64,000 bases of DNA from Rhodocollybia butyracea (GCA_015501585.1 JADNRY010000010.1:124001-188000), one strand, 5' to 3'. Positions 10,617-21,491 are shown, numbered from the stretch's first letter. Notes: generated by a model from the letters alone, not told the origin. Numbers and translations are program-made.

Positions 10617-11968
10617 AGGGTGTTCCGTCTGGCCGAGCGGCCAATGGAAAAAGCTTGCGAGGCATAATAGCCGAACAAGCTCACGAAGTAATTGGTCACT
10701 TCGGAGGACAACGAACCGCCGACTATGTACGACGATGGTATTGGTGGCCACGGGTCAATGGCAACATTGAAGAATTCTGCAAGTCTTGTGAGACTTGCCA
10801 GCAAATTAAAACAAGCAATCGCAAACCAATAGGTTTGCTACATTCGCTTCCGATCCCCACGAAACCATGGGAATCAATTGGAATGGATTTCATAGGTCCA
10901 TTCCCAGAATCGCAAGGATATGATTACCTGTGGGTAGTCATTTGCAGGATGACTTCACGAGTACATCTTATACCCGTGAAAACAACGATAACTGCATCGC
11001 AATTATCATGGATCTTCGTAAAGGAGATCGTAAAATTACATGGACTACCTAAGTCCATCGTCTCAGACAGAGACTCGAAATTCACGTCACGATGGTGGCG
11101 TGAAGTACACCACTTACTAGGAGCAAAGCTCCTAATGTCTACATCATTCCACCCCCAAACGGATGGAATAACTGAACGAGTAAATCGTTCAATTGGCCAA
11201 ATCTTACGGTCAATGGTCGAAGCAGACCAAAAAGACTGGGTAGAAAAATGCCCAATGATGGAATTCGCATTGAATTCCAGCGTAAACGAGAGCACAGGGT
11301 ATGCTCCCTTTGAGGTAGATGGAGGGTACATGCCATCCATGGTTCGCGAATACCCGAGCGATGCAAAAGTCTCGCCGGGTGTACGCGAATTCGCAGATCG
11401 TGCCCTGCAGCACCTCTCTGATGCCCACGATAGTCTTATCGAGGCAAGGGTAAAACAAACCTTCCATGCTAATAAGCACCGAAGGGATGAACCCGAAATT
11501 AAACTAAATGATTTAGTTTACTTATCGACAAAAAACTTAAATTTGCCGAGGGGGAGGGCTACCAAGCTCTTACCAAAATTCTTAGGACCGTACCCCGTCG
11601 TCGAGGTACACCCAGATTCGTCTAACTACCGAATCGGATTGCCAACAGAGTTGGCAAAGCGTGGAATACACAATAACTTCCACGCGTCGCTAATACGCAA
11701 GCATCATCCTAACGATGATGCATTATTCCCTATGCGCTCTGTAGCAGAGCCATACGATTTCGGCGAACCATCCACAGTGGAATGGTTAGTCGATGAAATA
11801 ATCGGACATCATTGGGACGGCCGAAAAATACTATTCCATATTAAATGGAATCTTGGTGATATCACCACAGAACCGTACACAACGTGTAAGGAACTAGTCG
11901 CTCTAGATAGATATCTAGAACTTCAAGGCGTCGACGACTGGCGACGACTTCCACGGACAACCGGTTAG
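10617..11968 (+). pseudogene. Ty3/gypsy integrase (C-terminal part of pol), 5'-truncated
   Basis: The frame is open from the palindrome edge. The zinc-binding HHCC module is seen as QAHEVIGH followed by FCKSCETCQQ. The DDE catalytic core has D in GMDFIGPFP, D in SIVSDRDSKF and E in QTDGITERVNR. After the core comes a basic/aromatic region and then a chromodomain-like end (VEWLVDEIIGHH...KILFHIKWN...TTEPY), as in chromoviruses, where it directs insertion to marked chromatin. The stop is TAG at 11968. The catalytic residues are intact, but protease, RT and RNase H are missing upstream, so it cannot act alone. The ATG at 10655 is only an internal Met-like codon of the truncated polyprotein. Confidence 0.9.
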
Positions 11969-12167
11969 GTCTCCATTCCAATCAAAATATTCTATATAAT
12001 AGAATCACACAGAAGCAACGGCATCTGCTTCTTTTAGTAAAAGATTGCCCCGACAATCACATTTGGTGGCTGTACCTTATGTACAACCACGATCGGGCAA
12101 CACCTCATGTCGTGCCTATAAAAAGGGAAAGAAAAATTTATCTTTCCCAACTTACTCTTTCACCATC
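11969..12167 (+). promoter_or_regulatory. spacer between pol and the downstream ORF, with TATA box at 12117-12126
   Basis: TATAAAAAGG at 12117 is followed by a pyrimidine-rich stretch (CCCAACTTACTCTTTCACC) and then CCATCATGG at 12168. The TATA-to-ATG distance is about 50 bp, typical of fungal Pol II promoters with short leaders. The spacer also holds hairpins AGAAGCA...TGCTTCT (12011-12032) and GGGAAAGA...TCTTTCCC (12125-12148). This suggests the downstream ORF has its own transcript. Confidence 0.5.
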
Positions 12168-14476
12168 ATGGAGAAAGACACGCCGTCGAAAGACAACGAA
12201 ACACCGTCGCTGCCTCGGCAGCAACAACGACAAAACGATGGCGCTGGGCAACCAGCACTTTCTCCATCCTCTATACCGGCTCAACTGAGCAATCAGTTGA
12301 TACCTAATCAACGAACGGTTGGCGCGTCGACGAACCCGCCAGCACAACTTGTGTTCGGCACAGCGAACGCATATCCTGCTGAACCAGCGGGATTACAACA
12401 AGCCAGTAACATGGCAGGTACGGGGTCATCATCGATGGCCTTCAACCAGGTATCCAACAACGTTGGACACCAATTATCGTGGACATTCCACCCTAATATA
12501 GGGTGTCGTCTTCACGAGATTTCGAACATGGGGATTTGTCCTCATTGCCAAAACTTCCTCCAGCATTCGACGGAGGCATTCGTTATGGCGGACCCTAGTT
12601 GGACCGCCACTGGTAACGCTCAAGAGGAGTACTACCGGCAACACCATCGACACAACGTGTCGAACAACGAAAACGAATCAGCGGTGCAGCTGGCTATCCA
12701 GCTTGGCACCGCTAGCCGTGACTTATCGTCTCTTACGAGACGGTATACTGATCTACAGCGCACGAAATTCGCAGCCTCCAAGAGAGGTGCGACAGATACT
12801 CAGATGAGTTGGAAGGATACCGACGGTATTCATCCACCAGACATGGTCATGGATCTCCTCGTTATGAGGAGGAAAGCCAGTCTGGGAAACGACGAAGGGT
12901 AGAAGCTCCGGCTTCAACCGTATTCTCGTCTAACGACGACTCAGTGTCATTCGACATTGATAGTAGCGCAGGTCCAATGGACCTGGACCCATCAACGACA
13001 GGAGCACCTGCTCCGTCGTCTTCCTACGCAGGAGCGGTACTTAGTACCAATCCTGCTTCGTCTTCTACCATTCCTCCTGAAACTCAGGAGGACGCTCCGG
13101 CAGTACTGCCAGCACTCCCTCATCGAAGGAGTGATGGTGGCTACTTTGCCACCGATGGCTGGATTCGCTACGGCGAAGATGCCAATCTCGTCGAAGTCAA
13201 TGACAATCGACGACTTCCCATTTCTTATGGGATTCACACCGCTCGCGAGGCTACCCTCGCTAGAGCAGAAAATCTTATATTCCCGGCTAACAGCCGAGAA
13301 GTCATCTGGTATCTTAGGATACTTCGCGAACCCACGTTCGCGAGTAGACATGGATACAACACCTCACGGCGTTGGACCCTATACCGGGTCTTAGACCAGG
13401 AAGTCCGATCCCTCCGAAGAGGAGATCTAACTCACATAAGTGAGTTACAACGAACTCTGCTCGTCAACTGGTTTGAACCAGTTTTCGTATCGATTGCCTG
13501 AACTGCTAAGCAGGACAAGGCTGCTGGCATCACTGCTGGCACTCTGGATGGAGAAAACTCCGTCCAAAAGAAGAAAAAAGGGAAAGGCCGTATGAAGCCC
13601 GCCCCTGTAGGCTGGTCCAGCAGTACTGCTGCCGGACCCTCATCCATTCGAATGGCTCCTGCGGGCACTGCACCGCGAGCCGAACTCTCACCGCCGTCCC
13701 GACATGGTACGGCCGATGCCTGGGCGGCATATCTTGTCACCCCACAAGGGTTGACCGTGCGCCCTTCGGGCATCGTGTACCGTGAAGATGGTGCAGTAAG
13801 CGAGCGCTCCATTCGTGGACGCCAGCTGATCAACCCCAGGCGGCCTGATCCGCCTTCTGGAACCCCTCTGGACGTATCGTCCAGATATTTGCTGTTGGCG
13901 TCGGAGGTTATCCTCCGCCACCATTATTATCGCCATTTAGTGGCTACGGGGCGAATTACAATCGCCTCGCCTCCTCCGCCGCAAACATCGTTCGCTAATT
14001 ACCTCAATGGCACCATTGAGGATGTTGCCCGATTCTTTGCTGAGCAAGGAATCTCTGTTGCGGATCTCGAAGATTCCGCGTTGTATGCAGCCACCTGGCT
14101 GCAAACATTCAATCCGCGTAATGCGGAAGCAGCATTAGCTGCTTCAATACTCAGGGGACGTATGCCCCCTCATCTTCGTCTCCCTGCAGGGATCAACAAT
14201 CACTATCGTACCCTTACGGGTACAATAGACAATCGTCCGCCGGCCATCACTGATGTCCAGCTTACTCCAACGGTGGTGCCTACGGCACCGCAAGTATTCA
14301 ACCCGCCGCCTGTGCCTGTGCCACAGGCTTCATCTATTGCATTGACTTCGTCGATGACAAACAACACCGCTGCTGGAGCCACTGCCCCAGCTCATTCTTC
14401 ATCTGGAACTGCTCCCGCAGGACCATCTTCATCATCTGGAGATACGTCTCCCCAGATGGATGAAGCTGATGGATAA
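12168..14476 (+). pseudogene. post-pol ORF of the gypsy element, unrecognised product, one frameshift and one in-frame stop
   Basis: Starts at ATG 12168 (MEKDTPSKDNE). The first frame runs to 12902, but the clearly coding continuation is in another frame from about 12755 (RSLQERCDRYSDELEGYRRY, coiled-coil-like). This implies a 1-nt indel near 12750-12765. The second segment contains a basic NLS-like GKRRRVEAP and stops at TGA 13499-13501. The same frame then stays open to TAA 14476, so the TGA is a single nonsense or readthrough codon. Other visible features are a possible metal-binding C-x2-H-x7-C-x2-C (near GCRLHEISNMGICPHC), a Lys-rich KKKKGKGR, and Pro/Ser/Ala-rich linkers around a helical region (FANYLNGTIEDVARFF). 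I do not recognise the family. A displaced gag-like protein is one guess. Confidence 0.6.
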
Positions 14477-14550
14477 TCCCCCCCAGTAATACGTCTTATT
14501 GGGGATTTATCCCATCATATCATTCGATTAGTACCCTAGGTACTAATCTA

Positions 14551-14561
14551 GTGGGGGAGGG
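14551..14561 (+). promoter_or_regulatory. polypurine tract (plus-strand primer) of the retrotransposon
   Basis: GTGGGGGAGGG directly abuts the TGTAAC start of the 3' LTR, the normal position of a Ty3/gypsy polypurine tract. A 9-bp hairpin, GATTAGTAC-CCTAG-GTACTAATC (14526-14548), ends just before it. Confidence 0.8.
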
Positions 14562-14817
14562 TGTAACGCCTCCTCCCCATCTTGCCTGATTCTCTTCCGG
14601 CCGCGCCTTATGGCGCGGCCTTAACTTTTGTCGCATCGCGACTCTTATCTTATCTTATCTTACGATTAGATATCATTTCTATTCTATTCATTTCGATTAC
14701 TATAACTAGTCGAATTACATAAATTACTGTAGTTCTTCTACACTACGAGTACACAATCGCATAGCCTTTGTCGTGCTCTTTCGTGTGAACGTAAGACTCT
14801 CGCCTAAGGGCGTTATA
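14562..14817 (+). mobile_element. 3' LTR of the gypsy element
   Basis: Begins TGTAACGCCTCC after the polypurine tract. The end is placed at CGTTATA (14811-14817), which mirrors the TGTAAC start with one change. The length of about 256 bp matches the relic LTR at 2705. It carries GGCCGCGCC-TTAT-GGCGCGGCC (14599-14620), GTCGC-ATC-GCGAC (14630-14642) and CGCC-TAAG-GGCG (14801-14812). The exact 3' boundary is inferred, since the 5' LTR is absent. Confidence 0.7.
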
Positions 14818-14902
14818 ATTTTTCTGATCCGTCGATGCAGATGAGGCTCGTAGCGTAAAGGTTGGTTGAGCTAGTTTGTCAAAAGTTGTCAATTTCCAGG
14901 AT

Positions 14903-15118
14903 CTAATGGCATAGAAGGTCTGTACACACCAACCAGAGCTGCCAATCCAATTTGTTTGTCCCTTGTAGAGACGGCGGGATGGCCCTGGGATCGACTACTA
15001 TCCATTTGAAGTCGTTGACTTGGAGTTCGTGCCCTGTTATAGGAGGGCAAACAAGTAGTTCTTCTTCTTCATCAGGCGTGTCAATGCAGACACAGTAGTG
15101 AAATAGAGATTTCGACAT
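14903..15118 (-). CDS. small hypothetical protein
   Basis: ATG at 15118 to TAG at 14903, 71 residues, beginning MSKSLFHYCVCIDTPDEEEE and ending in a Trp/Leu-rich stretch. It has no signal peptide or known domain. It could be the last exon of a longer gene or a chance frame next to the retroelement. No neighbour link is evident. Confidence 0.3.
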   Translation of the reverse strand: MSKSLFHYCVCIDTPDEEEELLVCPPITGHELQVNDFKWIVVDPRAIPPSLQGTNKLDWQLWLVCTDLLCH

Positions 15119-15121
15119 CAC

Positions 15122-15509
15122 GGAAAAGGAGGAAGATCGTCAGGGGCTATTTGGTGCATAGGGGCCAGAAATTGTTAACATATAGATATAGACGTAAACA
15201 GATAGGAAATAACCAACAGAAGAGATCCCTGGTGACGATCAAGCAATGCTGCCAGAGAAGGGAGCATTGATGAGGGATGGCACTACTGCGGTAAAAAGAG
15301 ATCTCAAAGATAAGGCCTACACAGAAAAATCCATAGGCTTGAGCAAATACTTGCAGTCAGGATACTGCAACGTAATAACACAACATGATATAAAATACCC
15401 TTGCTACAGAATAAGCGTGCCGTGTCCAGGTCATAAGAGTTCTAAGAAACAGAAAAATAAAGATACACCCTCATCCGCTTCTCTCCCCTAAATTTGACTT
15501 ATCCTTCTC
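15122..15509. other. intergenic
   Basis: An 81-codon plus-strand frame from ATG 15246 has no family signal and no splice context. I do not call it a gene. Confidence 0.4.
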
Positions 15510-17113
15510 TTACCCTCCTTTCGAATTCCACCAGCTCCACACCGCTGTCACCAAAACAACGTTGAGCACTCCGACGGCGGCATGCCCCGCTCCCAAAATC
15601 CTGAAGGTCCACCAGACGACACCGACGACTCGATCAACTGTGCGTCCGGTGTATCGTTTGATGGTTGCATGGGGGTCAGGAGTTGGCGCATGTGAAAGAG
15701 CGACTGAGATGAGCGGGGCGGAGAGGAGGGGGGTTGAGGTGGAGTCGGATGAATCCTGTGTTGATTCGGGATCTGGCCCACTTGGAGGAGGAAGGAGAAG
15801 CATAGCTACAATTGGTTTCTGGAGGAATGAACATAAGGATGAAGAAACATAATTTAGCTAGGAATGCACATACATGATCCGAAGTAGTATACGAAGGAAT
15901 ACTTGTATAGCTTAGGTTCTTGATATTCGACACGTCCAGCCCTACGTCAGGATCATCGGAATACGTCGCATAGAGGATTCTATCTGTCCAGGATGGGATT
16001 CGTTTCGTACTTCAATCGCTGGTTAGGAATTCGATTTCAAGGCTCAAAGAATCGTAGACATACTTGTAGTGATCCACAGCCCCGAGGTGATATTTGTAAC
16101 TACATTTGAACCTCCAAAACTCGCCTTCCTTGAATCCATGGAATACCGAGCCCTTGCGGCGTTCAGTGAGCAATTGATCATGTTCTTTGAGGATTTCAAG
16201 TTGACGGGAAATATCTGGGGATTGAGATTGAGATTGAGTATGGATGTGTCCTCCGATTAACTCCGCAACATATTCAGATGGAGCTAGAGTCGAGGATGTT
16301 GGTAGTTTGGGTATAACTCGGAAATTAAGATCGCCGAAAAAGAACAGATGTGAAGAAGAATACATTGTCGTTGGTGTTTTGTCTTTACTGGATGGAAGAG
16401 CGGGGAAGAGAAGTGTAGATACTATATAGTGAAAGTCTTTTATTCGGCGATCGAGGTTTTGCGCGTGAGCGTTGAGATGTGCACAGACAAAGCTGCGAGA
16501 AGTTTGTTTAGAGTCAGCAGCTTGTAAGACTGGAAGTTTCACTCACGTATAAGTCTCTCCATTTATGCTCAGCCTAACGCCGACTGCGCCCTTGTTACCC
16601 ATCCAACAAGGCCCACATCCAGTCCAACTTGTCTGTACATCTCTAACTTTCTCTGCAATTCTATCATCTCGTGCATAGATCAACAACGCAACGCCGACAT
16701 TAACGACTTGCGCTATTAAAGTATATTTGGAGTCATTAGCTGGTGAATGGGTTTCGATTTGGGATAGGATATGTGAGCTGAGGCGGGAGAGGACTGAAGT
16801 AGAGAATCCAGAGACTGTTGGTGTTATATTAAACTTGATTCACCAAAGAAGAGTCGTAATACGTACATCCTAAATGCAAAGGCAATAATTCCTGAAATCC
16901 AACAGCGACGATATCTGGACTCCGTGGATGTGACCCAGAGAGGAAAGAGGATACTTGTAGAGTAGGAGATAGCCAGTCGACGAGATCTTGTGGAACGCCA
17001 GAGGAGCCTTGGAGATTCGTATTATAGGACGCTATTTGCACGAGAATTTGGTCATGAGAGTTGGGAGGAGACATGTGCATGACACGTGATATACGCGCGG
17101 TTCTACATCGCAT
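15510..17113 (-). CDS. inositol polyphosphate 5-phosphatase (INP54/INPP5-like), C-terminal hydrophobic tail
   Basis: Hydrolyses the 5-phosphate of phosphoinositides such as PI(4,5)P2. Five exons (17113-16867, 16814-16547, 16492-16064, 16009-15874, 15818-15510) join in phase to give about 462 residues. Family motifs appear in order: VAVGFQELLPL; WTGCGPCWMGNKGAVGVR; FVCAHLNAHAQNLDRR; FFFGDLNFRV (metal/substrate loop); KRIPSWTDRIL (the PxWCDRIL motif with Thr for Cys); and TTSDHKP. The final 40 residues are hydrophobic (VVGVVWWTFRILGAG...VLVTAVWSWW) and end SKGG. This suggests a membrane tail anchor like that of yeast Inp54 at the ER. It is divergent from the dehydrogenase gene at 17524, sharing a roughly 410-bp promoter region. 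Confidence 0.92.
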
Positions 17114-17523
17114 CTTCCAGCTGATATGTTTGTGACTGTGCTCGGGGAGGATAAACGGTCTACCACATCACGCAACGACCGCCATCCGTTCCTCCTTTGC
17201 TATCTCCTTTTAGGCTAGAAAGTCATGCTACTTCTGCCTCTTGTTTTCTTTCTACATCGTTACTACTTATTAGTATCGCATAGCTCACTTGACAGATCGG
17301 GCCGCAAGGGAGACTCGTGCCCCCACTTCACGTCTTCATCGAAGCTTCGTCGTTCGTTGCCTTAATTCCGGCCAGTCAGATTTTTTCCCAGTCCTTCGAC
17401 AGCGCGAGTGGTAAGATTAACTTTTTCTTCTAGATAGTTCTGGCCACATGATGAGATATGGGAGATCCCTCCTTTCTTCCACACTACTTCGAGCAACCGT
17501 CCCCACTCCCTCCCAGCCAGAAA
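17114..17523. promoter_or_regulatory. divergent intergenic promoter region
   Basis: Lies between the 5-phosphatase (minus) and the dehydrogenase (plus). It contains pyrimidine-rich tracts (for example TTTCTACATCGTTACTACTT) but no clear TATA box on either side. Confidence 0.4.
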
Positions 17524-18551
17524 ATGGTCTTTTTTCGTTCTAAACTTAGGTTGGCAATTGCCTCGTCCACTCCATACTTTCAGCGAGGATTTTCTACTTC
17601 AAGAATAGTTTCTAAGAGCGCTATTGTAACGGGAGCTGGACAGGGAATGTACGTGTTGAGTGAATGAACACCTAACTTTCATCTCACGATGTTTTTGACT
17701 GCTGCAGAGGAAAAGCTATTGCACTGCGTCTTGCCCGAGATGGATTCGATATCTGCGTGAATGATCTCGAGGCCAATTCTACTAAGGTCAATAGTGTATG
17801 TATTTTGTACCATCATACAGAGACCGCAATGATGTTGACTTGCCCACAGGTAGTCGCGGAAGTCCAATCGCTGGGGCGAAAAGCTGTCGCTGCATACGCG
17901 GACATCTCTAAACTGCCGCAAGTGGAAGCTATGGTTAACGCTTCAGTCGATGGGCTTGGGCCCCTGGATGTCATTGTGGCAAATGCTGGGATCACAAAAG
18001 TTCAGTGGGGAATGGATGTACAGGAGTCTGATCTTCAGCGACTCTTTGAGGTCAACTTTTATGGGGTGCTGTATTCAGACCAGGTGGCTGCCAAACAGTT
18101 TATTAGACAAGGCTCGGGAGGAAAAATCATCAACGCTGCCAGGTGAACTAGCCAATCCCGCGGTCGGTTATTCCACAGAGGCTGACGTTATTCCAGTCTT
18201 GTCGCCTTCCGGCCTCTTCTCATGATCCCTATCTACAGCGCAACCAAAGCCGCGGTCCGTAGCCTCACCCAGTCACTCGCGATGGAGCTTGCCAAACACA
18301 AGATCACAGTAAATGCATATGCTCCTGGTGTGGTCGATACACCCATGTGGGAGCAGGGCGATGAAGAAATGAGTGCCATTAATGGGCTGCCAAAGGGGCA
18401 AAACTTCAAAGATACAGTCAGTTTGATTACGTTAGGCAGGACGAGTGTTCCTGAGGATGTCGCGAAAATGGTTTCATTCCTTGCCAGTGCCGATTCCGAC
18501 TATGTTACAGGGCAGACAATGCTAGTTGATGGTGGAATGGCGTTCAGTTGA
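17524..18551 (+). CDS. short-chain dehydrogenase/reductase, acetoin/diacetyl-reductase-like, mitochondrial presequence
   Basis: Four exons (17524-17648, 17708-17795, 17850-18142, 18197-18551) join in phase to 286 residues. The N-terminus (MVFFRSKLRLAIASS...FSTSRIVSKS) is Arg/Ser-rich without acidic residues, as in a mitochondrial targeting peptide. The Rossmann NAD(P) motif TGAGQGIGKAIA spans the first splice junction. NAG (VANAGI), the catalytic Ser (INAAS), and YSATK (YxxxK) are present. The C-terminus has PGVVDTPMW and GQTMLVDGG, typical of the classical SDR group that includes acetoin/butanediol dehydrogenases. The substrate cannot be fixed from sequence alone. Confidence 0.9.
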
Positions 18552-19168
18552 GAGGGTTTATCGGTGAACTACATATGTTGTTATTATTTGACAGGAAATT
18601 TGAACGATACCCAGTTTTGGCGGGGAAGTCAATCAGTGGTAGTGTCGAATCTGCTGTGAATGAACTCCGATTTGATTAGCGGTGAGGAGCATTCGCAATG
18701 AATTTTCCCCTCTTCCCTTCCTACATGATGTGAGCACTTGTTTGTGCTGTGATATTCCATTTCTGAGTTTTAGTCAAGTATGAACCATAGTGTAGCACGT
18801 TGGTAGCACTTCAGGTCGTCAGGTCATCTGTCCAAGCCAAGCGACACGTAGTAGAAGAACTCGTAGAGATACTAGGAGCATATATATGCCTTTGTCGGCG
18901 AATTTGCCACCCGCACCTAACGTCGTACATAGTGCATGAGAGCGTGTTTCAAGCACGTGGTTGGCATGTGCTACGCGACCTCACAGCACTTAACTTATGG
19001 CGCGCCGACTGAAGTGCACAGGCTTCGTCCCGCGCCTGTAGTAACGGTTAATCGCATAATCAGCTTACGCGTTAAACGAATGAACTAACGCAGAATCGCA
19101 TTACAACACCAAGAATACTTTCTACATACACAATACATAACTTTTCACTCAACACTCAACTAGTACTT
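18552..19168. other. intergenic, no gene seen
   Basis: Lies between two convergent genes. A 70-codon frame at 18800-19012 does not look coding. Confidence 0.45.
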
Positions 19169-19968
19169 TTACTTTGGCCCTTGAGAAATCCCTAAATCCT
19201 TGATTTTTCCAGAACCAATATCATACACCCATCCATGAACCCAAACCTCCTTCCCACTCGCCCAAGCATCCGCAATAACCTCTGTGTGCACAAGATTATT
19301 TACCTGAGCCTTGACGTTTTCCTGAACAAGAAGCGGAATGGCTTCTTTTTGAGGGAGAGAAGAAACTTGGAGTTCAGCAGCGAGAGTAGTGAATGGGACC
19401 AGCCAGCGATTTAGAGGCGAGTCGGCAGGGTGAGATGGTATTGTAACGGGGGTTCGGCCGGGTACGAAGGATTTGCAGGCTCCAAAAGCTGCTCCTGCGG
19501 CTCCACATTCGGTATGTCCGCATACAATGACTATAAAATATACATGTTCATTATTTCGGATGGAAAAAGAAAACAAGTAGTTACCGTGTTTTACACCGAG
19601 ATGGACCACGGCATAAGTTAAGACCGCGAGCATATTGTCGTCGTCAAAACGGACTTGGCTAGATACATAGTAGTAAGTCGCAGAACAGAACAGCCCTTTC
19701 TCTACTTACTTTCCAACGTTACGATTAACAAAGATATCACCAGGTTTAGCACCTGTGATGACAGATTCTGGTACTCGAGAGTCGGCGCATCCTATCCAAA
19801 GAGTCTAGACGGGGAAGATGAGATGAATTGCTCATAAATCGAAGTGTTAATTACATGAGGGGATTGGCCCTTTGCGGACTCTGCAAAAAAACCAGTTTCT
19901 AGGCGTTCAACGTCTTTAGCCCACTGGGCATTGGCAGAGAGCATTTGGGTAATAGCTGTGTGGGACAT
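19169..19968 (-). CDS. beta-class carbonic anhydrase
   Basis: Interconverts CO2 and bicarbonate. Four exons (19968-19855, 19804-19710, 19658-19585, 19530-19169) join in phase to 214 residues, starting MSHTAITQ. The zinc ligands are visible: WIGCADSRV (Cys and Asp) and [13 protein letters not shown] (His and Cys). [13 protein letters not shown] is the conserved stretch between them. The C-terminal [15 protein letters not shown] is the usual family end. The length fits short cytosolic fungal beta-CAs. The further upstream TTG frame is not used because the ATG at 19968 has good context. Confidence 0.95.
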
Positions 19969-20321
19969 GATGGTGGTGGTCAAGAAGCAACCGCGCTTTA
20001 TTTATTATCTCCGCGCTCAAAAACTATCTTGATCATCGATTTAATGAATCCCGTCCTTTTCGACGCGTAATTTCAATTCAAATTTAACTCGTCGAGCATT
20101 TGCTAACATAAATCGCGCCAACGTGTTTCAACAGTTCTTGCTCGCGGTTGCAAAAAATAATCGAACATAACACTTCTTACGCATAGGGCATACACATGTA
20201 AGGGAACGGCGGATATTATTTTGTGCCAGCATGAAGAACGACGAAACTACACTCCTCGTTAGAGGCCCGCTCTTCCTCTTCTGGAGATGCAGTGCCCACA
20301 AACAACAGTCCAACAACCCCC
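19969..20321. other. intergenic
   Basis: Upstream of the carbonic anhydrase and downstream of RPL7 (both minus strand). No gene seen. Confidence 0.4.
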
Positions 20322-21491
20322 TCAGTTCATCTGTCGGATAAGTTTGTTGATATTGGTCTCCCGGTCACCAAAGTCACCACCCTGGACAAAGTGCTTGAAC
20401 TTTCGTGTTCTCCAGCCACCGGTGGGGTTGGAGAGTTTGAAGGGCCAGAGGAAGTTGGACGCCTACAAGTGAAAAACCATGAACACAGAGCTATGATACA
20501 AAAAGGTAAAGTACATACCTGCTTGAAGTTGGGGCCAACGGTGAAGATTTCGTGGACCAGGTCCTCGACGGAGAGAATGTTGTACTTGCCAAGAGCTCCC
20601 TCAATAACAGAGTTGTTGGCGAGAGGAATGCGTTGCTTGTCGACTTTGCCGTATCCACGTTTGTAAATCAACTCGCGAACAGATTTCAGGTTGGGCTCTC
20701 TGCCATTTAGACAAAACATCAATTACGATATCCGATTAATGACAACAAGTCCAACGCACCCGTATGTGATATAAGGCTCAACGAGACGAAGCATCTGCTG
20801 TGTTGCCTTTGTGACCTTGACAAAAACACCGTTGTTGATCTGCAGTAAACGAAGCAGCTGCAAGATCTTGCGGGGTTTTGGTGCAATTTCGTTGATACTA
20901 AGTAAGAAGAAAGAAAGGTGTCTTAGTCGTGAAAAATAACATGTTTAGATATAACCACATACCCACGGATCCTGACAACAAAGTAGACCTTGGGCTGAGC
21001 AGGCACGTAAAAGTCACCAGTGTTTCGTGCAGCCCTTTTCAACCGTATCTCGTCTTTCTCCCTTGCTCGGTATTCCTTCACATAAGACTCGGCACGTTTG
21101 AAGATGACTTTTCGCTTTGTCTTGCTGAGCTAAAAACAAGGAAAGGAAAGATCAGTAAAAAAGCTCAGAAAAAACTTTGGTGAAAAGTAAAAATCAGTCC
21201 CGAAAGATGGTTAATTGAAAAGGCAGCATCGCAGGGTAACTGCTAGCCGTTCGTCGAATGGATCGTATGCATCATAATCAGTTTTGTGATGGACGAAGAA
21301 AAATCACCTTGCGAGCTTCAGCAGCGGCAACTAGGCGTTCTTCGCGGGCCTTTTCGTTTTGTTTTCTCTTCTTGAGGAGAGTCTCCGGTACTTCGATAGC
21401 CTGAATCAGAGGAGAACGGTTAGGGTTTGGAATAGTTGGATGAGTGTTATGTACGAACAGAAGCACTCGGGACAGTCGTGGAGGGCGCCAT
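20322..21491 (-). CDS. RPL7: 60S ribosomal protein L7 (uL30)
   Basis: Six exons (21491-21459, 21400-21308, 21129-20963, 20897-20760, 20699-20519, 20462-20322) join in phase to 250 residues, the normal size for eukaryotic L7. The start is [11 protein letters not shown], followed by the basic N-terminal helix [18 protein letters not shown]. The uL30 core follows ([74 protein letters not shown]). The C-terminus is [11 protein letters not shown], as in other L7 proteins. It is a component of the large ribosomal subunit. The very short first exon of 33 nt is typical of fungal ribosomal protein genes. Confidence 0.97.

Larger units (their letters stand above)
10617..14817 (+). mobile_element. 5'-truncated Ty3/gypsy (chromovirus-type) retrotransposon
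   Basis: Starts abruptly at the palindrome edge inside the integrase zinc-binding region. It continues through the integrase core and a chromodomain-like tail (to 11968), an additional post-pol reading frame (12168-14476), a polypurine tract (14551-14561) and a 3' LTR that begins TGTAACGCC at 14562. Gag, protease, reverse transcriptase, RNase H and the 5' LTR are missing, and the sequence left of the palindrome does not supply them. The coding strand is saturated with short hairpins (see findings). Confidence 0.85.

Noticed and set aside
10473..10804. Minus-strand frames overlapping the integrase
   Set aside because: Shadow frames of the integrase and of the palindrome end.
2705..14817. One complete gypsy element with LTRs at 2705 and 14562
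   Set aside because: The two LTRs are far too diverged to be a pair, and there is no primer-binding site, gag or RT in between.
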